Assembly: GCA_015066105.1 (NCBI GenBank)
Contig: SVOY01000007.1
Location: forward strand, 56,817-120,816
DNA from: Oscillospiraceae bacterium
Lineage (GTDB): Bacteria; Bacillota; Clostridia; Oscillospirales; Acutalibacteraceae
Length of the DNA stretch: 64,000 nt
Direction: 5' to 3'
Shown here: positions 59,101-64,000 of the stretch, in pieces
Layout of the letters: each line of letters starts with the position of its first letter
Position numbering within the stretch: position 1 is the stretch's first letter
Notes under the pieces: model-generated
Seen by the model: the letters and a program-made list of their open reading frames with translations, nothing else
Told to the model about the DNA's origin: nothing
Databases searched by the model: none
Position numbers and translations under genes: made by a program

Positions 59101-59259
59101 CATAGGGTTGTTTGCGGTAATGGGGCCGTCAATGAAGCGGAAGCGCTCCTTGCCTGCATTCTTTTCTTTTCTTTTGTTGTAGCAATCGTTTTCTTCCCAG
59201 AAATTGAGAATGTCATGCTCCATGGCGATAAAATTGTTGCTTTTTTCGATTTCTGCCAT
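56131..59259 (-). CDS. ileS: isoleucyl-tRNA synthetase
   Basis: Charges tRNA-Ile; a class Ia synthetase of 1042 aa, of the type 2 (eukaryote-like, often mupirocin-insensitive) kind by length. The HIGH-equivalent is GIHHAWGRT in PMGIHHAWGRTLKD (~55). The editing domain is present (GTGVVHIAPGCGAEDNELG), and the KMSK-equivalent is GEKFSKTGFMIRF (~600). The C-terminal anticodon-binding region is complete. No T-box fits: the leader is only ~70 bases. Own promoter at 59335-59363. Mupirocin behaviour is an inference from type only. Confidence 0.97.
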   Translation of the reverse strand: MAEIEKSNNFIAMEHDILNFWEENDCYNKRKEKNAGKERFRFIDGPITANNPMGIHHAWGRTLKDTFIRYKYMRGYDCRCQNGFDSQGLWVEVGVERDLGFESKKDIEDYGIDKFTRKCVDRVKQYSGVITEQSKRLGQWMQWDNSYYTNTDLNITSIWHFLKTCDNNGWIKREYKPMPWCPRCGTSLSEHEMTGSYKTVTHNSVFFKLPVEGTNSKIIVWTTTPWTLSSNVALAVNPEIDYVEVKVKSDEKTLILAKNAIKYLGEDKLEVLRMFKGEELVGKKYDTCFPELEAQQGFEHKIVAWEDVDAEEGTGVVHIAPGCGAEDNELGKRLGLPEIMPVDDMGIFLKGFGFFTGKNSKTIADEVFEELKKRDKLYLIKPHEHSYPVCWRCKEELIYRLVPSWFITTEELKPRLIRNAQSVKWEPESNGKRMLDWLNNMGNWNISRKRYYGMPLPFYVCEDCGNVHVVGSLDELRSLAVDPAKVDALPELHRPWIDEVEIKCPKCGSNVKRITDVGDVWLDAGIVPFSTTGYFTDKEEWRKNYPAEWIVEMREQVRLWFYSMLFMSTVLEDKAPYQRVLCHSSVVQESGEKFSKTGFMIRFDEAAEKIGADTVRYLYAGGPVANDVRFGFSLGDEARRKLLSYWNIYTFFETYARIDKPNFDGYTPDKSAMTVTDKWLIARTNDFIRKATAQMDDYKAYNLVKEFEVFTDDISNWYIRTNRRRFWKTGDEKDKMIAYWTLFTALSACTKVMAPIIPFMTESIWQNLIRRVLPTAELSVHLSDWPEVLEGFEDDGIIEKTAFARDIIATAMRLRNEHQLKVRQPLSKLFVCSNADITVFEKNILDELNIKAIEYIDDVSVLNDSYLTVNFKVAGAVLKQNVNKMKQALETATAEKMAEYTAKAKAGEAVLVEGFDEAYEPAIFNIMSKTKAGIVSAECGEGTVIALDVVLTDELIREGTVRDIIRQCQLIRKEAGYEVEQRVVMALASADEFTVSCIKDSLAHMAAELLADEILVGEEIAADLTKTAVIGDKEVVISVKKA

Positions 59260-59334
59260 AATAAATCAATTCCTCCGTAAAAGTTTTTTTACGCAAACCG
59301 GAAAGCATACTGCTCCGATTATATATACCAAAAA

Positions 59335-59363
59335 AGTATACTATATTATACAAGATTTTTCAA
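59335..59363 (-). promoter_or_regulatory. promoter of ileS
   Basis: On the minus strand TTGAAA and TATACT are separated by 17 bases, giving a leader of about 70 bases before the ileS ATG. Confidence 0.65.
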
Positions 59364-59472
59364 GGGGAAAAGTGAAAAAAGTAAAATTAAAGTGATGAAC
59401 ATTTAGGGCAAACAACATTTTCTGTCAGGACTGCTGCAGCTGTGCCTCACGGACGGTCCTTTGTACATCTAC

Positions 59473-59501
59473 TTGCATTTTCTCTTTGCGTGTGCTATAT
59501 T
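59473..59501 (+). promoter_or_regulatory. promoter of ceramidase-SDR-sulfatase operon
   Basis: TTGCAT and TATATT are separated by 17 bases, 29 bases before the ATG at 59531. Confidence 0.65.
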
Positions 59502-59530
59502 TAACCTATAACATAAAAGGAGAGATGTGT

Positions 59531-61273
59531 ATGAAGAAAACGCTTTCTTTTTTAATGGCCGCAGTTATGCTTTTCGGTATAACCGTTGTGCCTGCCTTCG
59601 CCTCTTCCGATGCGGAAAAAAGCTTTGGTGAAAAGGCGGGAGACCTTTTTGCAAGGGGCCTTGGCGGTGTTGTTCACGGCCTTACGGCAGGGCTTAATTT
59701 TCTGATGCGTGAAAATGACAGCTTTCTGCCCGAGGAGGAATACTCCTACGATAATTTTTACGGGGGCACTGCCGAATTTGCAGAAAGTGCCGGAAAGGGC
59801 GCGGTCTGGTCTCTCGGCAAGGCGGAAATGAGCCTTCTGCCCGAAAATTATGAGGATTACAGCCTTTACCTCGGCGGCTTTCTTACGGGGGGTAACGGCT
59901 TTAAAAATGACCTGCGCGAAATCCTTGACGATATGCGCGTGAGGGTGGTTGCATTAAGTGACGGCTCGGGCAGAGGTACGAGCGTTTTTGCCACCGTTGA
60001 TGCCATAGGCGTTTCCAACGGCGATATAAGGCAGATAAGAGAAATGCTTTCTTCCTTTGCAAGGGAAAATGACATCAATGCCATCAACATTTTTTCAACT
60101 CACTCTCACTCCTGCATTGATACTCAGGGTCTGTGGACGGATATTCAGCACAAGTGGCCAAAGAATTTTCTTCACGCCTTTACGGGTATAGGCGACAGCG
60201 TGCAGGGCACGGACGAAGAGTATATGCGGTTTTTCCGCAGTACGGTAAAAGCGGCTATAGAAAAGGCTGTTGCTTCAATGGAAAAGGGCACGATGACCTA
60301 TGCCGAAAAGGAAATTCCCGGCTACTTTTCCAACAAAAACAGAGACTCAGCCTCTTCAAAGGATAACACACTCAGACGAATTGCCTTTTACCCCGAAAAC
60401 GAAAAATCCACACCTACCTTTATTGTCAATATGTCGGCACATCCCGATGTTGCAGGCCTTGCCGTAAAGGATGACCCCGTCAAGGGTCACGGCCTTTCGG
60501 GCGACTATGTTTATTATATGGGCGAAACGCTTAATGAGCTCGGCTATGACTTTATGTTCTTCAACGGTGCAATCTGCGGAATTTATATCGGCAGACGCGA
60601 TATAAACACCGACAGACGGGTTGAAATTCCTGCAGGCTACGGCAAGGAGGTTGCGCAGATTACCTACGCGATGACAATGACCGAAAAGGAAATTCTTGCC
60701 GATGAAAAGCTGATGAGCCTCAATTTTACAAAGGAGCAGACCGAGGGCCACGACGGCTTTGTGCTCTGGTATGAAAACTGGCAGAGGTCTGAGGAAAAGG
60801 AGCTTGAGCCCATACTTAATCTCAGGCTGAAAACCGTTGAGCTTGAAGCGACAAATCCCATAATAAAGATTGCCGCAAAGCTCGGCCTTGCAAACTATCA
60901 GATAAAAAAGACAGCCGACAAGAAGTATTTTATCACTACGGAAATCGGATATATGGAAATGGGCAAGGAGCTTAAATTTGCCCTTGTGCCCGGTGAATTC
61001 TGTAACGACCTTGTTTCGGGCGGAACCTCGCTTACTGCCAATGTAAGCGTTACCGGCAAGGACTTTGAGGGTAACACTCTGAGCCAAATTTTCGGCACGG
61101 ATGAAATGATTGTTCTCGGCCTTGCCAATGATGCAATAGGCTACATTGTGCCCGATAATGATTACTGTCTTTGTCTCGGAATGGGTCACTACCACGAGAC
61201 GCTTTCACTTGGAAAAAATACGGCTTCAACAATAATGACAGCCTTTGAGGAGCTTGGAAAGGAAGTAGGCTAA
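59531..61273 (+). CDS. secreted neutral-ceramidase-like protein
   Basis: A 580-aa secreted protein with a signal peptide (residues 1-22, ending AFA-SS). The body resembles the N-terminal domain of neutral/alkaline ceramidases: VVALSDGSGRGTSVFATVDAIG, a run ending INIFSTHSHSC with clustered His, NMSAHPDVAG and FFNGAICGIYIG. Ceramidases of this family cut the amide bond of ceramide, with a zinc ion held by such His residues. Substrate here is inferred, not shown. It is much shorter in the C-terminal beta-sandwich part than full enzymes. AAAGGAG precedes the ATG; GTG 59486 has no site. It heads a three-gene operon. Confidence 0.78.
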   Translation: MKKTLSFLMAAVMLFGITVVPAFASSDAEKSFGEKAGDLFARGLGGVVHGLTAGLNFLMRENDSFLPEEEYSYDNFYGGTAEFAESAGKGAVWSLGKAEMSLLPENYEDYSLYLGGFLTGGNGFKNDLREILDDMRVRVVALSDGSGRGTSVFATVDAIGVSNGDIRQIREMLSSFARENDINAINIFSTHSHSCIDTQGLWTDIQHKWPKNFLHAFTGIGDSVQGTDEEYMRFFRSTVKAAIEKAVASMEKGTMTYAEKEIPGYFSNKNRDSASSKDNTLRRIAFYPENEKSTPTFIVNMSAHPDVAGLAVKDDPVKGHGLSGDYVYYMGETLNELGYDFMFFNGAICGIYIGRRDINTDRRVEIPAGYGKEVAQITYAMTMTEKEILADEKLMSLNFTKEQTEGHDGFVLWYENWQRSEEKELEPILNLRLKTVELEATNPIIKIAAKLGLANYQIKKTADKKYFITTEIGYMEMGKELKFALVPGEFCNDLVSGGTSLTANVSVTGKDFEGNTLSQIFGTDEMIVLGLANDAIGYIVPDNDYCLCLGMGHYHETLSLGKNTASTIMTAFEELGKEVG

Positions 61274-61274
61274 T

Positions 61275-62048
61275 ATGAATTATAATTTTGATTTTGAAAA
61301 CAAGGGTGTGCTTATCACCGGTGCCGCAAGCGGCATAGGCCTTGAGGCAACAGCTGCCTTTTTGCAAAACGGTGCCACCGTTTTTATGGCGGACTATAAC
61401 GAAAAGGCTCTTTGCGAAAAAAGCGAGGAGCTTAAAAAGCAGTACGGCGAAAACAGGGTTTATGCCTTTGTCTGTGACATAACCGACAGTGAGCAGAGAG
61501 CCCGGCTTTCTGAAAAAATCAGGAGCGCGGGCGGCAATGTTGATATACTCATAAACAATGCCGGTATGTCTCACTCAGCTTACAGCATTTATGAAAAGCA
61601 GGAGGATTGGGAAAGGGTTATTTCCCTCAACCTTACGGCACAGTTCTTTACGGCACAGAAAATTGCAAACGATTTCTTCATTCCTCAGAAAAAGGGCAAG
61701 ATAGTCAACACCTGCTCCCTGAGCGGCATAATGGGAATTCCCACAGCCGTTGCCTACAGTGCAAGCAAGGGCGGTATTATGCAGATGACAAAGAGCCTTG
61801 CCTGCGAGTGGGCACGCTTCGGCATCACCGTCAACAGTGTTTGTCCCGGCTTTGTTGAAACACCCCTTATCAAGGATAACCTTGAAAATGAAAAATGGGT
61901 TTCCTATATGACAATGCGTACTCCTATGCGCCGCCTTGCAAGGCCTGACGATGTTGCGGGCTCAATACTTTTCTTTGCCTCGCATATGGCAGATTATGTT
62001 ACGGGCGCAAGCGTTGTAATTGACGGAGGCTTTTCAAGTGGCTCATGA
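61275..62048 (+). CDS. short-chain dehydrogenase/reductase
   Basis: A 257-aa NAD(P)-dependent SDR of the FabG/glucose-dehydrogenase-like type. The nucleotide motif is LITGAASGIGLEA, and NNAG is at ~92. The catalytic Ser lies in TCSLSG, followed by Tyr-x3-Lys in AYSASKGG. The usual ending VTGASVVIDGGFSSG is present. The substrate is unknown; sugar or steroid-like oxidation is plausible given the operon. Its ATG begins one base after the upstream stop and its stop overlaps the sulfatase start, so all three genes are translated from one message. Confidence 0.92.
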   Translation: MNYNFDFENKGVLITGAASGIGLEATAAFLQNGATVFMADYNEKALCEKSEELKKQYGENRVYAFVCDITDSEQRARLSEKIRSAGGNVDILINNAGMSHSAYSIYEKQEDWERVISLNLTAQFFTAQKIANDFFIPQKKGKIVNTCSLSGIMGIPTAVAYSASKGGIMQMTKSLACEWARFGITVNSVCPGFVETPLIKDNLENEKWVSYMTMRTPMRRLARPDDVAGSILFFASHMADYVTGASVVIDGGFSSGS

Positions 62049-63411
62049 GTTGAAAAACAAGCTGCAGTCGGCCGCCCTCGACGTGGTTGACAAACTAACC
62101 GGCAGAGAGCGTAAAAAGAATATTATTTTTTACTTCACCGACCAGCAACGCTATGATACGGCCAATAATGACATTATGCCGAACCTCTGCGGCCTTGCCG
62201 CTGAGGGCGTGACTTATACCGATTGCTACACCTGTCAGCCGGTGTGCGGGCCTGCCCGCGCCTGCCTTCAGTCGGGTGTGTACGCAACCGAGACCGGGTG
62301 CTACAAAAATAACATTTCACTGCCCCGTGATATAAAAACCCTTGCGGATTTTTTCAGCGACGAGGGCTATGATACCGCATATATCGGCAAATGGCATCTT
62401 GCCTCAGACAGAGAATTCAACTGCGCAAAAACCGCCATACCCCGTGAAAGGCTTGGCGGCTACAGATATTTCCGCGGAGCCGATGTGCTTGAATTTACCT
62501 CTCACGGCTATGACGGCTATGTTTTTGATGAGGACGGCAACCGTATTGATTTTACGGGCTACCGTGCCGACAGAATAAACGATTTTGCCCTTGAATATAT
62601 TGACAACGCGCCAAAGGGCAAGCCCTTTTTTATGTTTGTTTCACAGCTTGAGCCGCATCATCAGAATGACAGAGGACATTTTGAGGGCTGCAGAGACACC
62701 GTGGGCAAGTATAAAGGCTTTCCCGTGCCCGAGGAGCTCAGGCCTTTCAGGGGCAACTATGAGGAGGAGTATGCCGATTATCTTTCGGCAATAAACCGCA
62801 TAGACTATAACCTTGGCAGGCTCATTGACAAGCTCAAGGAAAAGGGTATTTATGAAGAAACGGTGATTATTTTCACAAGCGACCACGGCTGTCACTTTAA
62901 AACCCGCAATATGGAGTATAAGCGCTCCTGCCACGACAGCAGCACCCATATCCCCCTTGTTATAAGGGGCGGAGACTTCCGCGGCGGCAAGAGTGACAAC
63001 AGACTTGTAAGCCTTATTGATTTGCCGGCAACATTGCTTTCAATCGCTGATATTGACGTGCCCGATTATTTTGACGGCTGCGACCTTTCTGATGACGACA
63101 GCGAAAGAGCTTGTGTATACATACAGATAAGTGAAAGTCAGTGCGGCAGAGCAATACGCACAAAGCAGTATAAATATTCCGTGAGTGCACCAACTCCCGC
63201 TCTCGGTATGACGGTGCCGAAAAGTCCAGTTTACATTGAGGAATATCTTTACAGCCTTGAGGATGACCCTATGGAGCTTCACAACCTTATAAAAGACCCG
63301 TCTTACGGCCTGGTAAGAAAAAAGCTTCGAGAGCTGCTTCTTGCCGAAATGAAAAAGGCAGGGGAGGGCAAGGCGAAGATTCTTCCGGCGATGATAGTAA
63401 AAAGCAAGTAG
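62038..63411 (+). CDS. type I Cys-sulfatase
   Basis: A formylglycine-dependent sulfatase of 457 aa from the GTG at 62038, chosen because GGAGG lies eight bases upstream. After a short amphipathic N-terminus (HELKNKLQSAALDVV) the metal motif FTDQQRYD (~33-40) follows. Cys70 lies in the CGPAR motif (C-x-P-x-R), the residue converted to formylglycine. Metal ligands recur in TSDHGCHFKT. In anaerobes that conversion needs the radical SAM enzyme anSME, which I do not find here. It has no signal peptide, so it should act on imported sulfated sugars. It overlaps the SDR gene by 11 bases. Confidence 0.92.
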   Translation: MAHELKNKLQSAALDVVDKLTGRERKKNIIFYFTDQQRYDTANNDIMPNLCGLAAEGVTYTDCYTCQPVCGPARACLQSGVYATETGCYKNNISLPRDIKTLADFFSDEGYDTAYIGKWHLASDREFNCAKTAIPRERLGGYRYFRGADVLEFTSHGYDGYVFDEDGNRIDFTGYRADRINDFALEYIDNAPKGKPFFMFVSQLEPHHQNDRGHFEGCRDTVGKYKGFPVPEELRPFRGNYEEEYADYLSAINRIDYNLGRLIDKLKEKGIYEETVIIFTSDHGCHFKTRNMEYKRSCHDSSTHIPLVIRGGDFRGGKSDNRLVSLIDLPATLLSIADIDVPDYFDGCDLSDDDSERACVYIQISESQCGRAIRTKQYKYSVSAPTPALGMTVPKSPVYIEEYLYSLEDDPMELHNLIKDPSYGLVRKKLRELLLAEMKKAGEGKAKILPAMIVKSK

Positions 63412-63455
63412 AAAAGACACTGAAAGTTTTGTGGGGGCTTTTTCAAAAGCTTGCG

Positions 63456-63519
63456 ATATGCAGGGCAGAGCCCTGCATATGAAAAAACACGGTAGCATAA
63501 ACTACCGTGTTTGCTTTTT
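63456..63519 (+). terminator. two hairpins ending the sulfatase operon
   Basis: ATATGCAGGGC/GCCCTGCATAT (63456-63480) and AACACGGTAG/CTACCGTGTT (63487-63512), the second followed by GCTTTTTT. The second is a standard intrinsic terminator. Confidence 0.85.
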
Positions 63520-63538
63520 TGGTCTTCAGCAAAGACAA

Positions 63539-63561
63539 AACCCCCGGTTCTACCGGGGGAA
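63539..63561 (+). mobile_element. IS200/IS605 left-end hairpin
   Basis: CCCCCGGT-TCTA-ACCGGGGG-type hairpin about 130 bases before the TnpA start. Such subterminal hairpins are the TnpA recognition structures of IS200/IS605 elements, which lack terminal inverted repeats. The left cleavage site cannot be fixed from sequence alone. Confidence 0.6.
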
Positions 63562-63628
63562 TAAAAAAGCTTTAGTAAAAATAAAACGTGGCGAGCAATG
63601 GCAAGCCACAAAAACGTAGAGAAAAAAC

Positions 63629-63690
63629 TTAACCTCCGAGTATAATAGAAATGGTTTGGCAGCCGCATTACTAAAATACAAGGAGGTTAA
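63629..63690 (+). promoter_or_regulatory. ribosome-site-sequestering hairpin of tnpA
   Basis: TTAACCTCC (63629-63637) is complementary to GGAGGTTAA (63682-63690), which contains the tnpA ribosome site. Pairing would hide that site. This form of translational repression is known for IS200. A TATAAT lies in the loop. Confidence 0.6.
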
Positions 63691-63694
63691 AAGC

Positions 63695-64000
63695 ATGTTC
63701 AAAAAAGATGGTAACAACGAAATAAAAACATTGGCACATTCGACATACAGATGTCAGTATCATATAGTATTTGCTCCAAAGTATAGGAGAAAAGAAATAT
63801 ATGGAAAACTGAAAAAAGATATAGGAGAGATACTGAGGAAATTGTGCGAACAAAAGGGAGTAGAAATCATAGAGGCAGAAGCCTGTAAAGATCATATACA
63901 CCTTTTAGTGTCGATACCACCTTACTTTAAGTGTAGCACAATTTATGGGATATCTCAAGGGTAAAAGCACACTAATGATTTTCGACCGACATGCAAATTT
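63695..64000 (+). pseudogene. tnpA: IS200/IS605 transposase TnpA, frameshifted, cut by window edge
   Basis: A single-domain HUH transposase (Y1 relaxase type). The start MFKKDGNNEIKTL follows AAGGAGG. The conserved HIVFAPKYRRKEIYGKL and the HUH motif DHIHLLVSIPP (~66-76) are intact. Immediately after PP the frame changes: the expected KYSVAQFMGYLKGKS-type continuation is found in another frame (VAQFMGYLKGKSTLMIF from ~63934), so the original frame stops at 63964. A one-base insertion near 63924-63934 explains this. The tail with the catalytic Tyr lies beyond the window. It is either a dead copy or a sequencing slip; read in frame it would be ordinary. Confidence 0.85.

Noticed and set aside
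59260..59334. T-box leader for ileS
   Set aside because: The leader is only ~70 bases and lacks specifier and terminator stems; too short for a T-box.
60356..61195. 279-aa open frame antisense to the ceramidase-like gene
   Set aside because: Shadow frame; the plus-strand gene has signal peptide, ribosome site and promoter.
1..64000. CRISPR arrays, rRNA or tRNA genes
   Set aside because: No regularly spaced direct repeats, no rRNA-like conserved blocks and no tRNA cloverleaf were found in any gap.

Overview
The window looks like the chromosome of an anaerobic, low-to-medium GC Firmicute of class Clostridia, probably a gut Oscillospirales/Ruminococcus-type organism. The evidence is an Rnf ferredoxin:NAD+ complex, formate-tetrahydrofolate ligase, Gram-positive -10/-35 promoters with strong AGGAGG ribosome sites, MurF/Ddl, fibronectin-III-rich secreted proteins without LPS genes, and glycan enzymes (GH20 hexosaminidase, GH95 fucosidase, a Cys-type sulfatase) suited to host or mucin sugars. 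The taxon is inferred from gene content only.

Layout. 1-4956: rnfCDGEAB operon (rnfC runs off the left edge). 5108-7432: two tandem, near-identical secreted Thr/Ala/Pro-rich proteins with almost identical promoters and leaders. 7457-12296: alpha/beta hydrolase and a heterodimeric ABC exporter with one degenerate ATP site. 12306-12812: a four-helix-bundle (IVP/S23-like) gene framed by inverted repeats. 12826-16127: M16 peptidase, proB, proA. 16266-23740: secreted InlB-like protein, FN3-NodB deacetylase, and an operon of DUF4345-type membrane protein, GH20, a 28-aa peptide and a five-FN3 secreted protein. 23745-24058: a MITE-like stem-loop element. 24079-31395: a 34-aa peptide, tsaD, rimI, a secreted InlB-like protein, GH95, DUF1934 and argS. 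31485-35522: two-component system and HtrA protease. 35698-40376: gtrA, rluA-type, pncB, an XRE regulator, a DNA alkyltransferase and trxB. 40578-45999: hydrolase, membrane-anchored MurF, Ddl, fhs. 46058-51890: a 39-aa peptide, MATE exporter, candidate sRNA, lipid/diacylglycerol kinase, a 32-aa peptide, VTT membrane protein and radical SAM enzyme. 52159-59259: phage-tail-lysozyme-like secreted protein with a ~290-nt leader, proS, ileS. 59531-63411: operon of ceramidase-like protein, SDR and sulfatase. 63539-end: an IS200/IS605 element whose TnpA is frameshifted.

The most novel signal is a set of four tiny genes (28-39 codons, absent from ordinary gene calls). Each has a good ribosome site and most have their own promoter and terminator. 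They encode unrelated-looking but compositionally alike amphipathic helices, mostly with acidic tails. Two secreted InlB-like proteins nearby end in similar helices. A second strong signal is an independently promoted, terminator-ended ~124-nt structured RNA upstream of the MATE exporter. A third is a family of dispersed 3'-end modules sharing a 15-bp motif followed by related terminator hairpins.

Functionally the window combines energy conservation (Rnf, fhs), cell-wall synthesis and remodelling (MurF, Ddl, deacetylase, lysozyme-like protein, HtrA with an adjacent two-component system), translation housekeeping (argS, proS, ileS, tsaD, rimI) and intracellular or surface glycan breakdown.
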